64,000 bases of DNA from Ananas comosus. Taxonomy: Eukaryota; Streptophyta; Magnoliopsida; Poales; Bromeliaceae. The stretch is from positions 4,788,031 to 4,852,030 of the forward strand of contig NC_033623.1 in assembly GCF_001540865.1 (NCBI RefSeq), in the 5' to 3' direction. Shown piece by piece: positions 20,017 through 31,425 of this stretch. The notes under the pieces were generated by a model, which saw only the letters and a list, made by a program, of their open reading frames with translations, ran no database searches and was not told the origin of the DNA. The position numbers and the translations under genes were made by a program. How positions within the stretch are numbered: position 1 is the first letter of the stretch; the number at the start of each line of letters is the position of its first letter.

Positions 20017-22612
20017 TCAAATTTCAAATATTTGACGACGCTCCTCAAACAGTTCTATTAATTCTCGAAGACCAGTGGATTCTTTAGAATCATTACAACC
20101 TTCAATAGCTGCAGCATACTCCTTTTCTGCATCAACGACATCCTTTTGCAGTTCTTCTTTGGTCGGTATTAGTTTCTTTAAGGAGTCATCAGCCACTTCA
20201 AGTCTAAGTGTCAATTCCGCTTCTGTACTTTTCAAATGCAATATACTATCTTCTAGTTCTTTTATTTTCTCTCTGGTTTGTTGAAGCTCTAAAGAGACAC
20301 TTCCAGTAACTTGAAAGAGAAAACTCTTTGTACTGATGTGGGAAGCAAGTTTTCTTTTTCTTAGTGCCAGATTCTCATCAGCATTCATGAGTCGAACAGC
20401 TGAAATAAAATTTGGACTTGATTCTAGTTCTTCAATGGTCTCTGCATGGTCAAATATAGATTTTATACGCCTTTCCAATTCAGATATATCAATTCCAAGT
20501 GAAGATAAGCATTGGCAATATTTTGACACTTCTTCTCGAGCTGATCTAAATTTGCGACGATTGAATGTCTTAATAGTATCCATTATGCGATCGATCAAAA
20601 ATGACTTGGCTACAATAGGTATCTCGCTTTGGGAATCTCCTGTGCCACTATCTAAGCGAATACCGACATTCTCGTCAAGTGGTACATCCTATAAAAAAGA
20701 GAAAAGAATAAAAATGAGAAGAAGAAATGTTTAAATATATAAAATCTCACCATATCATTATTTTCAAGAGCTTCAGGTGGTGAAGGTGTAGGCCCGTAGT
20801 CCACTTCGTCGCCGTAAGGCGATAAAGCATCTTCCGGATCATTATTTGATTTTGACTCTACCGGAAAACCTGCGCACAAAAAAAGAGATAATAAAAATAT
20901 ATATAAGGGATGCTTTCATAGGGCATACTGCCTTTTATGTATTAAAAGAAACTTTCACAAAAAAAAAAGAGGCATTACTAGTTAATTTTAAATCGGTCTC
21001 CAAACGAGCTCTCTTATGCACCTCTATAGTCGAAATATCAACAACTCGTTCTCTTTTACCCAGTGAAGGCGATTCTGTTATAGCTTCATTTTTGCTTTTC
21101 TCTACTATACTGTCATCATCTTCTTTAGCACCCTCATCCTAAACAATGGAGTTATGGTGTAAAAGAAATAGTAAGTGCGCTTAATGTATGACTACGAGAG
21201 TGATACGAAATAGAACTTGGGACAGGTCTCCCCGACCTGGGACCGATCCCCGAGAGCCTCCCCAGATATCACGCGTTCGGGAACCGGTCTCTCCCCGAGA
21301 GACCGGTCCTCGGGAGACCGGTCCTTGCCTGAGAGACCGATCCCCGAGAGCTAAATTTTTAGGACTTAGCCATTTTTGGCTTTCTTTCACTCGTGCCGCG
21401 TTCGGGGACCGGTTCCATCAGCCTGGGACCGGTTGCATCAAGGATCCCCAACAACCACCAGCCTCGGGGGCCGGTCTCTTCCTACCAGGGACCGGTCCCC
21501 GAGAGCAAAATCTGCCCAGTGCAGATTTTCACATCATTGCTCTCGTGGACTCAATTCTAATGCACTTTTTGTGTTTTGGACATCTTTAGCTTTCCCGAAG
21601 AATACTCACTCGACAAGTAGTCGATCCTGGACGAAGTACAACTCTCGTATTTCGAAAATTCACTTCCTTACATTGAAACTCTATTTTTTTACTCAATTTT
21701 TTTTTAAAAAAAAAGCACCCAACCAATACAGCTTGTACAGATGAAAAAGAATCATACAAAGTGTATAATAGGTGTAAGGGCAAAAAATTTAAGGCATGAA
21801 AGGAAAAAAAAAAAAAACAACTGATCACAACAAAGACATTATTAATATTTGAAAGTTACTTGTGGAGCGCAATTTATTTTAAGATTTAAAGATCAGTAAA
21901 ATGCAATGATAAGCTCAGATAGTTTAGTTCCAAAAAGTGAACTGTATCTTTTTATCCTCTTATCGAAAACAAAATGGTTTATCTAAGTTTTTATCCATGA
22001 GTTAGGGAAATGCAAATATTTAGAAGAGAAAAGAATATTATCCATTGGAAAGTGTTTCATCAAATACAAATTGATGAATTTTTTTTCGTCATCACTAATC
22101 TCATAACAATGTAGAAACAAACCAGCATTAGGAATGATCAATTTTGATTGTCCAAATATGAATATACCTTCACAACTCCGACGATGGGTGTGAAATAGCT
22201 TGTGCCATACCAAATTGTAATATTTCCTGTATTTGAAGCATTATTAATGTGCAAAACACTTCCAAAATATACAACCAAATTTGTCTCAATTTCATAAAAT
22301 ATCACGCACTCCAAACACTCAAATCCTATAAAATTTATTCTAATGTTTAGCGAGAAAACACAAAATAAGCTGGTAATTTTGCGGATTATAATGAAAATAA
22401 ACTCACCCAAAATAATTTTTGGAGTTCTGTACTCTGTAGGCTTTTGTTCTAGGTGGTGTTTCTTTTTCATAATTCTTTTGATGAATTACTTTGATAATTA
22501 ATAGCTTTTTTAGGAAAGCTAAATAGAAAAAATTTTTAATAAAAAAAGAGATTATTACCTTGTTGGGGAGACACTTTTCCTCTCCTCTTTTCATGGAATC
22601 CTCAAGACCCAA
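20017..22612 (-). CDS. Putative minus-strand gene or pseudogene, coiled-coil C-terminus, family unknown
   Basis: Last exon: 20691 down to the stop at 20017-20019. Its second half is rich in heptad-like Glu/Lys/Leu (TREKIKELEDSILHLKS, TKEELQKDVVDAEKEY), suggesting a coiled coil. The preceding intron has TTTTATAG acceptor and ATG|GTGAGA donor signals (about 20692-20748). Another exon (20749-20869) encodes an acidic Pro-rich segment (ESKSNNDPEDALSPY). A third (about 20987-21139) encodes DEGAKEDDDSIVEKSKNEA. Further open exon-like pieces lie at 21990-22330 and 22403-22612, but I could not join them without frame breaks, so the 5' part is doubtful. A truncated LTR sits at 21216-21672 between the two groups. 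Plant mobile-domain-type proteins often end in such coiled coils, but I cannot assign a family. Confidence 0.45.
21216..21672 (-). mobile_element. Truncated chromovirus LTR, minus strand
   Basis: Begins in minus sense with TGTAAGGAAGTGAATT at 21672 and contains six ACCGGT cores plus mutated ones. It stops inside the palindrome array near 21216, losing its TATA, leader and 3' end. It lies between exon groups of the putative minus-strand gene. Confidence 0.8.
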
Positions 22613-23389
22613 TTGCTAGAAAGTAATGGAAAAAAAAAAAAAGATAGCGAAACTGCTGGTCCAGGGGGTAAGCGATATAGCATTGAATTTTGAATTGGAG
22701 TAAAAACATCAGGTGGTGGAATCAATCAACAACGGATCTAGCGCCCACATCGATGAAATGGAAAGGCGAGAGGGACGATGCGGCGGAGAGGGGAGAGGAA
22801 ATGACCTACCCTACGAAACGGAGAGAGGAGAGGGAACGATGCGACGAAGAAAGGAGACTAAATGCTCCAATGGAGACGGGAGAGAGAACGACGCAGCCTC
22901 CAGGAGAGAGGAAACGCTCCTGCGAAAAAATCGGAGAGGAGAAAGTGTTTGTTCGGTTCGGATACGTGGCTTGGTTCAGAGGAGAGTTAGGTGAGGGGGA
23001 TAAGATAGACGGTTTGGTTCTGTTCATAGGCTTGGTTTGGTTCAAAAAAGACGCAGGTGAGGGAGGAGAAAGCGGTGATTTGGTCCAGAGAGAGGAGGCG
23101 GTTTGGTTAAAAAAGTGGTTCGGTTTAAAAAAGAGACTCAGCATTTAGGGTGAAAAAAAAATTACCACATGATAAAATTGTTGAGGATTCACATATGTTA
23201 ATAGATAGATGTTTTTATTTTTTTGAACTAATATGTATAAAATAAGGTCCGCTTGGCGTTGAATAAATCGGCCCTGCACGGTTCGGATGCGGATAAAATT
23301 TCCGGGCATTTTACACCGGTCGAAATCCCTATTGTAAGTTGCACGATGCCTCAGCGATGCCTTCCCCGGCTCGACCCTTTCGCCTCTCT
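22613..23389. other. Unassigned intergenic DNA with AG-rich low-complexity
   Basis: Purine-rich on the plus strand (22690-23120), with repeated GGTTTGGTT strings and no recognisable protein. It probably holds 5' flanks of the two divergent genes on either side. Confidence 0.4.
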
Positions 23390-23493
23390 CTCTCCTGCTC
23401 TTTTGTCCCGTTCTCTCCTCCCAAACCCTAATAATCGAATCACTTTTCCTCGAATCACTTCTCCTCTCTGACGTGTGATCTCTAAGCTGCGGT

Positions 23494-23527
<34 letters not shown>

Positions 23528-23620
23528 AATCACTTCTCCTCTCTCAATCCTCCGTTTCTAGGGTTTTCTCCCCGATTGCATCCGCGCCCTCTTCATCGCC
23601 GTGCGATTCGCCACCTATCG

Positions 23621-23654
<34 letters not shown>

Positions 23655-25540
23655 TGTGTATTCCGCTTCTAAACCTAATTGGCGGAATGATCCATCTAAC
23701 TTAGTTACTATGTCTTGTGTTTCTGACTTAGTGCTTTAACATTGGATCTCTGTGTTATCTGGTGGAAATTTGTTAATAAACTAGCTATCTTCGTCGCAAT
23801 CTCTTATAGTGTTGCGGATTGTCAGGTTGGGACAAGTTCGATGATAAGGAATCGAGGGTTTTGGTGCTACGTTTTGGGTTATACTATGAAAAAAGGATGA
23901 TTGATTCTTTAACTCGTATTGTAGTGTAATAATACAATATTTTTGTATCAGAGGGTGATTTAGTAAACTTTAAATCTGGGATACTGGGATTGCTAGTTGA
24001 GTACTTGGGAAAGGCTGCAGTTAAATTTGAGAAATAGTGGAGCAATTCTGATCGAAATAGTTAAAACCTTTATGCCTCATTATACATCACAACTATGCCA
24101 ACTAGTCTTTCGTAATTAACTGATGGCCTTGTGACACCTGAAGAACTATTCCGGAATTACCAAATTCAGCAGATGGTGCACAACATTACCTTTGAAGAAT
24201 ATTAGAGCTTGCTTATATTTGTATTACATTAATCGTTGCTAATATAATATTTGTATTTAGCATTCCCTTTGGAGGTTCATAGAGTTTATAAAAAACAGTC
24301 AAATAGTCCAATCTTTATTCTCTTCTGCACGCTAAACACGGGAATAGAATTAATTTATCCAATCCTTTTCTAATCTTATGAGGCACCAAATGCATGATTG
24401 GAATTGTATATATCCAATCCTATCCAATCCAATCCTGGCCAATTTTGTTCTTGTTATCTTATCCAATCCAATCTCCTGCTCCAAACATGCCCTCAGATCT
24501 TTCGATTTATTTTCTTCTTTTTTCCTTTGTTTGTGCTTATTTTTGCGTATGGAATGATTTGTTTGAAATATTCAAGCCGCATATTTTGATTGATTTTTTT
24601 TTTTTTAGTTCTTGGCATAATGGGGGATTCATTTCATTATTTTGCATATTGGAGATCAATTCATATTTAATTGTTTAGAAAATGGTGGTAAAAGATTTAG
24701 CTGTGTAGTGGAACAGGTTACCCTGTTTGATATACCAAGGGGTCATAATCCAAGCTATCTCCTAAGCTTTCTCTCTCCCCTAAGACTTTTCCGGGTAAAA
24801 TAACTAACAAGAAAACTGTGCAAAGACCTTCTGAACTTCCGCTTTTTCGCAATCAGTTATCTTGTAAAACTTTAAAATGTAAAAAATATCTTAATTTTCC
24901 TCTTCCAAATTTAACAATTAATTGTGAGGATTGAAGAATAGTATGGACCTACGTTTGATCTTTAATACTTTTTTGTTATGTTAGTATAGAAAATAATTTA
25001 TATGTTAGTATAGAAAATAATAAATTTCTTTGTGCTTTGAAGCTTTATAGGATAATAGGCAAGACATACGACAAATGGTTATGCAATTAGTAACTTTAAT
25101 TAAAGAGAGGGACCTATTGAATTTTTTGATAAAGCTTAGGGGCTCTAATTGCCAAAATTAAAAAGTTTAGGTGCATATTTGCAAAATAGCTAAAGTCAGG
25201 GGCTCTGGGGTGTCTACACATTTTCACTAACTGTAATTAGCAATAATAAATAATTGATATCATTGGTAACAATATTAACAGGTCGTTGTCAGTTCCAGGT
25301 GAAAAATATACTTTTTACCTGCAAAAAAATAGTTTGAAGAAGAAAAGCACAACAATAGGATGAAGGGAAAGAACGTGGGCAGTTTACCTTGTATTAGGAA
25401 ACAAAACTAATGTGCTGTTCGCTCCTCTGACTACACAGGGTGCTGTAATTACACTATTGTGTTGCCAAGGCAGTGGCTACTGTGATACAACTGTAGGAGT
25501 GCAAAAGCATTGTGGTCCCTTTCGTTTGTGGAGCACGAAG
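23390..25540 (+). other. 5' untranslated region and leader intron(s) of the DUF2462-like gene
   Basis: A CT-rich region with AAACCCTAATAATCG and CTAGGGTTT strings (23410-23580), typical of plant transcript starts, and (CT)n runs at 23500-23525 and 23620-23651. The ATG is 2 kb downstream. An acceptor such as CTACACAG (25431-25438) precedes it, so at least one large leader intron is likely. The intron contains an element end (CCAAACATGCCCT near 24480) but no complete element that I can bound. Confidence 0.5.
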
Positions 25541-26218
25541 ATGACACAGAAAGGGGATATGTTCAAGGGGCAGCAAAAGAAGAAGAAGATCCCTCCCAAT
25601 CGCCATGGCAAAGCTGCTCATATCAGGAAAGGTATTATATATTATCATCTTGATTCGCTGCTTGTTTTAAATTTCTTCTGCTTCTAATTCTTCCTCTTAC
25701 TTTGTTTTATGAAGCTGCTCTCATGAAATCTTTTGTCGCAGGAAAGAGAGTTGTGAAAACTTCTAGTTTCAGCAAGGAAATGGATGCCAACCGAGTAAGC
25801 TCTCTACTCCCTCTATTTGTCATTCTTTTTCATCAATTTATTTCTTTACTTTTAGTTTCATCCTCGTTCTTCTCAATGATTGGTAGTTTACTTGTGTATT
25901 AATTGTTCTTCCATTAACTGCAGCCTGCCTTACGAAATTAGCAAATCCCTAATTTTGGTTAAGCGATAATTCTAGCATAAGATTAATCTGCCTAAATTCT
26001 TAGACTTGTCATCTCACACGGAACTTCTGGAGAAAGTTAAATATTAATTGTAGTTTAAGTTTCCTTGTGAGGCATCCATGAGTAAAACAAAAGCCAAGAT
26101 TTTGAAAGTGTTCATGGGATAGAAATTTGTCCCATAATTTAATTTATTTTACACTGAATATCTTAACAGATATATCATGCAGATTTTCCTCAAATTCTCT
26201 ATCTCCATGTATCCTCTT

Positions 26219-26264
<46 letters not shown>

Positions 26265-27262
26265 AAACAATGATCTGGATATGAAACCTTTTTATTATTA
26301 GATTAGGTTTATTTTACTCTCTCTCTCTCTCTCTCTCCCTCTGTGGGTGTGGGTGTGGGTGTGTTGCGATCACCTCGAATCCTACAACTATCAAGATATG
26401 AAGTCTTTTTCTTATTAGATTAGAATTATTTTTCTTATTTTATTAGAAATGATATTTTATTCAGGATATGTATTACATTAGGAGTATGTTTTGATTTATT
26501 AAATCAATTCTTATTTAATTTTCTTATCATATTCATTGTTTTAAAAGGCGGCCGCATAGGCTACAAATGCGGTCGCATATGTGGTTCAGACCATCAACTG
26601 CACCGCATATTACATATACGGTACAGTATGCCGTTGGATCGCATATGCAACCTATATGCGCAGCATATATGGTAGGCGGCCGCCTCCCTTTAAAGTTTTA
26701 AATAAGTATGAGGTTTCATGGTTGATATAAGTAGAAAAAAGCCGCCCAAGCTAAAGGTGCAATTCATACTCATTAACTTCTGTCTTATTTTAGACTTCAA
26801 ATATAGTTTGTACATCTAGGGAAAAATTTTATTAACATCTTATGATTTCCTTCTCAAGTTCTGTCTTGTGTGTGAGGTATCATTTTTTTGGATGTTCCCC
26901 AAGAATGTCAAATATTGTTTGCTTCACAAAAACGGTGCACGCATCTATGCCGGTATATGTAGGTGCAGCCCCCCTGGTTGCCCTGCATACACCTCATCCT
27001 CCTATTGAATGGGTGATGATTAATGAGTGCATCAAGTAAACTGCCTAATGTCATAAGCAAGATTAAGTAGGTTTAGCGTGAAATATCTAGAGTAGCTACT
27101 CAAATACGTAAATAACAAATTGGATGTATGTCAGTGATTTATTTTGATTATTAATTATTTCGTATTTGGACTACTACATCTGAAAAAGGAATATTTGGAA
27201 GCTAATATTTGTCATGTATTATTTGTCTTGTGTTATTTGTCTTGCATTATTTGTCATGTATT

Positions 27263-27305
<43 letters not shown>

Positions 27306-27634
27306 TGATACATTCATCATATTTTGTTTTGTCTTATTTGAACTGCATGTTACTGCATTCATGTTATATATGGCACCTTGACCATCCACTGATTTTTTTT
27401 TTTGTTGTACTTTTAAGAACGTTGAATTGTTGTTCCTTGAAAAATTTTATTTTATGAAAAATTTCTTATGATATGTTTATCACTGATTGGTGTATTGTTT
27501 CTTGAATCTAGGAAATAACCAAGTTTATAAACCAATGCAATGAGATAAAAGCTGCTTCTCTTGCTAGCAAAGAAGGTGGTGAGCTTAGTATAGTCAAGAC
27601 CAGTGCCGATACCTTGAGTTCCGCAAAGAAGTAG
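25541..27634 (+). CDS. Small basic DUF2462-like protein (Leydig cell tumour 10 kDa homologue-like), three coding exons
   Basis: Exons 25541-25631, 25742-25794 and 27512-27634 join cleanly at GT/AG borders (AAAG|GTATTA, GCAG|GA, CGA|GTAAGC, CTAG|GA) into 88 residues ending in TAG 27632-27634. The protein starts MTQKGDMFKGQQKKKK and continues with a PPNRHGKAAHIRKGKR basic segment, an SFSKEMDANREITKFINQCN helix, and a KEGGELSIVK tail. Length, basic N-terminus and the central N-x-C-N-E-x-K helix match my memory of plant DUF2462 proteins, related to the animal Leydig cell tumour 10 kDa and LLP family, thought to be nuclear or nucleolar; I infer this without a search. All splice sites are consensus and there are no stops, so it looks functional. 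It is the clearest host gene in the window. The last intron (25795-27511) holds microsatellites and a foldback element. Confidence 0.8.
26223..26262. repeat. (CT)n microsatellite
   Basis: Uninterrupted CT repeat in the last intron of the DUF2462-like gene. A second CT run with TGTGGG repeats follows at about 26315-26362. Confidence 0.9.
26543..26697. mobile_element. Small foldback (MITE-like) element
   Basis: About 155 bp bounded by TTTAAAAGGCGGCCGC at the left and GCGGCCGCCTCCCTTTAAA at the right, which are inverted copies of each other. The interior also has several GCATATG-type inverted pieces. No clear target duplication. Confidence 0.5.
27266..27304. repeat. (GT)n microsatellite
   Basis: Pure GT repeat of about 38 bp in the last intron of the DUF2462-like gene. 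Confidence 0.95.
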
Positions 27635-27860
27635 GTGTCACCAATATATATTTTTGAGGGCTGTACAATGGGGGTTTGCAGTTGGATGAAAACAGTTCTC
27701 TCCGAGCTTAGAAGTAGTTTCTTGTACTGCTTGTGGATTGAGATCTTGTTTGGAGCAAAATTTTGAAGAAATGTGTAATCTTTAAGCAGTTTGAATGTCT
27801 TTATAATGGCATCTGAGATTTGCTAATTTATGCCAGGTTTAATATTTTAAATTTGACTTT
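27635..27860 (+). other. 3' untranslated region of the DUF2462-like gene
   Basis: Unique AT-rich sequence after the stop. The end of the transcript is not defined by a clear polyadenylation signal, so the right bound is approximate. Confidence 0.4.
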
Positions 27861-27994
27861 TCAAATCCTGAAGAATTTCCTTGTCATTTCTGGTTGTCTC
27901 TTTGTTCTGTTTCCTGTTATCACAGTTGGAGGTTCGAACGTCGAATGTGATTTTTAAAGGAGGGTTTCATGCACCGTGCGTAGGTTTTGTGTTA

Positions 27995-28808
27995 GGGCAT
28001 GTTTGATTCGAAGGATTTGAGATTTCAATAGAGAATTTGAATTAGCAACTCCTATTTTTGACGCTGGTTTCGAAGGATACACATTTCGATTTTTCATTTG
28101 CTGGGAAATGGAAACTTTCAAAATTGGGAGTCAATTTGATTCCGGGGGAATGGGGAGTCAATTTGATTCTGGGGGAATGATTAAAGGCTCTACTCTGTTA
28201 TTTTTTAACTAATTATTTAGTTTCGAATATAAGTTTAAACTGAAACTCATGTTATATTGTGAATTCAAATTTAGATTCAGTTTTAAATTTAAATTTGAGT
28301 TTTAATTTCTTACGTTCAAGCATAAAATTGATTTTTTTTAACTAAAATTTGTAGATTTAATTTTAAATTTTGAAACTTAAGTAATATTGTTGGAATTTGA
28401 ATAGTGAATTCAAATTTAATTCGACTTTTTAGTTCAAGCTGTGACCCCGAATTGGGATTCAAATATTGATTAAAATTTTAACTAGTAAATCTAAATTTTA
28501 ATTAAAATGGTAAATCTTGATCTTAATTTAAAAGTTTGGTGTTTGAATTTAATTTTACTTTTGAATTTCTAACTCAAATATGAATTCGAATCACGAATTC
28601 AATATATAATCTTGAATTCAAATTTAAACATGAATTTGAAATCAAATTAAATGTATGTTTAAATTGTGAATCTAGATTTGTTCATTTATTACTATTTTAA
28701 AACCAAATAATAATAATTGGAATCAATCATTTTGATTCTGATCATTATTATACACTAAACAAGTCTCATATATGATCATTTCTTTTTTTCGTTCTTCCAA
28801 ACATGCCT
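27995..28808. mobile_element. Tourist-like (PIF/Harbinger) non-autonomous element
   Basis: 814 bp with imperfect terminal inverted repeats: GGGCATGTTTGATTCGAA at the left and the complement of CTTCCAAACATGCCT at the right. The flanking duplication is TTA (27992-27994 and 28809-28811), as expected for Harbinger-type insertions. The interior is very AT-rich with repeated GAATTCAAATTT strings and no coding frame. Confidence 0.65.
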
Positions 28809-28820
28809 TTATATATTTTA

Positions 28821-29990
28821 CTAGTGTAGGGCCCGCGCTTCGCAGTGGGTAGATCATATTTCAATCAATTAAAATATATAATTATTAAACTTGTAAGATT
28901 AAAAATTATAACCAACTAAAAATATTATCAAATAGTGTTATGTACATTACAAAAAATAACTCTTTTATTGATATTTTCTTAATATTTGAACAGTTACATT
29001 ATTCTAACGACTTTATTTAAAAATGGCCAATTTGCATAAAAAGTCTACAAGTTTTGAGCTTTTGCAAAACTAGGCCGTCTTTTTCGATTTTGCAGATTCG
29101 GTCCGAATTTTCAGCAAACTAACCAAAATGCCCTTATAACTTTTTCTCTCTCTTTTTTTTTTTCTCGCNTTTTTCTCTCTCTGAAGAAGCTGGCGAAGGT
29201 GGAGACGGAAATGGCCCGCCTCGCCTCTTCCCCTCACGCACTCGCTTTCGCCCGCGCATCCCCCGCCCTCCTCGTCTCCGACTCCGCTGAGGCCGCGTCA
29301 CGACCATTTTTTTTTTCTCTCTCCGACCGTCCTCCACCGTCTCCGCGGCCCTCCATGATGATAGCGAGGACGATACTGCGTCCTCTTCCTCCGCCTCCAC
29401 CCTCTACCTCCACTGCAGCATATTTTCTACCCGCTAAACAACCCGCTGTCCCCGCCACCGCCGCCAGCGACGAAGAGGAAGTGCTTCTCGGGGCCGAGAA
29501 GCACACCGGTGAGGGAGGGGGAGAAAAATTGTTACACTTCGACGAGGGCGGTGGCTACGATGGAGGGCAAGGGAGAGGTCGTAACAAAAAAAAAAAATTG
29601 TAGAGAGAAAAAAATAAGAATAATAAAAAAATAAAAATAAAAAAAATATTTTTTCTATAGAAAATATCAAAAATCATAGAAAAATGAAGAAGAAGAAGAA
29701 GAAGAAGAAGATAAAATTTCACTGTTAAAATATAGTTACAGTTTTTTAAAAAAATTTTGCACTATTTTAAATGAAAATTGCACTTTTTGAGATAGAAATT
29801 ACACTCTTTGGGATGAGAGTTACACTCTTTGGGTGAAATTTACACAATTTCTCTTTCTTTTCTTCTTCCTCATCCTCCTTCCCCTTCGCTTTCTTGTCCT
29901 CTTCCTCCTCCTCCTTCTCCTCTTTCCTCTTCAGCTCGCAGCTGCCGTTGCCGCCGTCGTCTAAAATGTGCCGCACGCCTCATCCTTTAG
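28821..29990 (-). mobile_element. Repeat copy 1 of an inverted pair, Helitron-like terminus
   Basis: In minus sense it ends ...GCGAAGCGCGGGCCCTACACTAG with a T following, resembling a Helitron 3' end (short GC-rich hairpin, then CTAG, inserted 5' of T). 29020-29180 matches 36000-36180 in inverted orientation, and 29555-29960 matches 31430-31875 in inverted orientation. The match includes the boxes GCAGATTCGGTCCGAATTTT and GGGCAAGGGAGAGGTCGT. An apparent open frame at 29199-29603 is Pro/Ser-rich low complexity and is not called. The single N at 29169 lies in a T/C-rich run. Confidence 0.5.
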
Positions 29991-30031
29991 ATCATTATAT
30001 AACATCCTGGGGGGGGGGGGGGGGGGGGGGG

Positions 30032-30522
30032 NNNNNNNNNNNNNNNNNNNNNNNNNNNNNNNNNNNNNNNNNNNNNNNNNNNNNNNNNNNNNNNNNNNNN
30101 NNNNNNNNNNNNNNNNNNNNNNNNNNNNNNNNNNNNNNNNNNNNNNNNNNNNNNNNNNNNNNNNNNNNNNNNNNNNNNNNNNNNNNNNNNNNNNNNNNNN
30201 NNNNNNNNNNNNNNNNNNNNNNNNNNNNNNNNNNNNNNNNNNNNNNNNNNNNNNNNNNNNNNNNNNNNNNNNNNNNNNNNNNNNNNNNNNNNNNNNNNNN
30301 NNNNNNNNNNNNNNNNNNNNNNNNNNNNNNNNNNNNNNNNNNNNNNNNNNNNNNNNNNNNNNNNNNNNNNNNNNNNNNNNNNNNNNNNNNNNNNNNNNNN
30401 NNNNNNNNNNNNNNNNNNNNNNNNNNNNNNNNNNNNNNNNNNNNNNNNNNNNNNNNNNNNNNNNNNNNNNNNNNNNNNNNNNNNNNNNNNNNNNNNNNNN
30501 NNNNNNNNNNNNNNNNNNNNNN
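30032..30522. other. Assembly gap, 491 N, with poly-G edges
   Basis: N run bounded by G runs (30009-30031 and 30523-30530), which look like sequencing or gap-filling artefacts. The missing DNA probably includes the rest of intron 2 and later parts of the callose synthase fragment. Confidence 0.97.
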
Positions 30523-30584
30523 GGGGGGGGAGGAGAGAGAGAGAGAGAGAGAGAGTAGTGAAAAAAGAAAAAAGAAAGCCATAC

Positions 30585-31173
30585 CCTTATATATGACCGA
30601 CATTAGACCTGCCTTAAATTGTAACACACCTTTGCCTTTACTATTAGGATCGAAATTTTGCACAAGAGAATATGTATGCTCACATACTGCAATATGGAAG
30701 TACAATAATAAGCACTTTTATCAAAAAAATCAAGAATTTGCCATAGGACTGCTTACATGGATAGAAGATTCACTGTATACTTAGCAAGTACATTACATTT
30801 GCAAAAAAAATGACACTGAACATTGTACAGACGTAAGAAATCCAAGAACATGCATTTGAAACCTTTCCAGTGCTTTTTGAACAAACAGTGGTGCTGCAAA
30901 GCATATAGGGTCAACTACGATGTGAGGAAGAAGCAAAAACAGGGCACCAGGAGAGGATCTTACGGATTCTTGATATACTAGGGTCCACGTCTTGGATCTC
31001 ATCGACGGCTCTGAGAATCTCCTCTATGTACTTGTTGTTTGCCGAGGGTGAATGGACGATCCCAGTGATTTCGGTGACCGGGTGCGCGGGTGCGGCGGCG
31101 GCGGCGCCTATCCGCTCCCTCCGAAGCACCACGCGCACCAGCCGCTCCCAAGCTCACCTCTGCCCGCAACATC
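30585..31173 (-). pseudogene. Callose synthase N-terminal fragment (GSL10/CALS9-like), exons 1-2, frameshifted
   Basis: Exon 1: ATG at 31173 (MLRAEVS) to 30964, donor ATCC|GTAAG. Exon 2: 30686 to about 30585, after acceptor TTGCAG. The splice restores the family signature RILCEHTYSLVQNFDPNSKG followed by GVLQFKAGLMSVI. Exon 1 contains ERLVRVVLRRERIG and LRAVDEIQDVDPS. Order, spacing and the phase-1 junction match the start of callose synthase 9/10-type proteins, plasma-membrane enzymes of about 1900 residues that polymerise UDP-glucose into beta-1,3-glucan. Between the ATG and WERLV one extra T (AGCTTGGGAG) shifts the frame, so translation from this ATG would end after about 60 residues. Only the first two exons are present before the gap. 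I treat it as a captured or duplicated gene fragment; a sequencing error at the T cannot be excluded. Confidence 0.75.
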
Positions 31174-31425
31174 TCGGACACGACAACTACTCACAATCCT
31201 AAAATTGAACCCCAAGACCACGGACCATCAACACCGATTCCAAAGCTTCTTCCATAATCAAAAGTGAAAAAATAGGACTTAGAAGCTAATCTCTACCAAA
31301 AATGGCGATCACAAACATAGAAACCCTAGATGAAGAGAGCCCTTACCACGGGGAAAAGATCGAAGAACACGAAATCAACGAAAAGAAACGGATCGAACGA
31401 GATCAAAATTTAGCGATGGAGAGGT
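31174..31425 (-). other. 5' flank of the callose synthase fragment
   Basis: In minus sense it contains TCTAGGGTTTCTATG and other leader-like sequence before the ATG at 31173. It gives way near 31425 to the inverted repeat copy 2, so the real promoter is probably missing or replaced. Confidence 0.45.

Noticed and set aside
22690..23148. 152-codon open frame rich in Glu/Arg
   Set aside because: Purine-rich low complexity with an overlapping antisense frame of similar length; no domain and no splice or start context.
24370..24495. Second Tourist-like element in the leader intron
   Set aside because: Only one end-like string (CCAAACATGCCCT) with repeated ATCCAATCC; I found no opposite end or TTA duplication.
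29199..29603. 134-codon Pro/Ser-rich open frame with a DEEE segment
   Set aside because: Lies inside repeat copy 1; the inverted copy does not preserve the frame, so coding is unlikely.
30009..30031. G-quadruplex-forming poly-G
   Set aside because: Homopolymer at a gap edge, most likely artefact.
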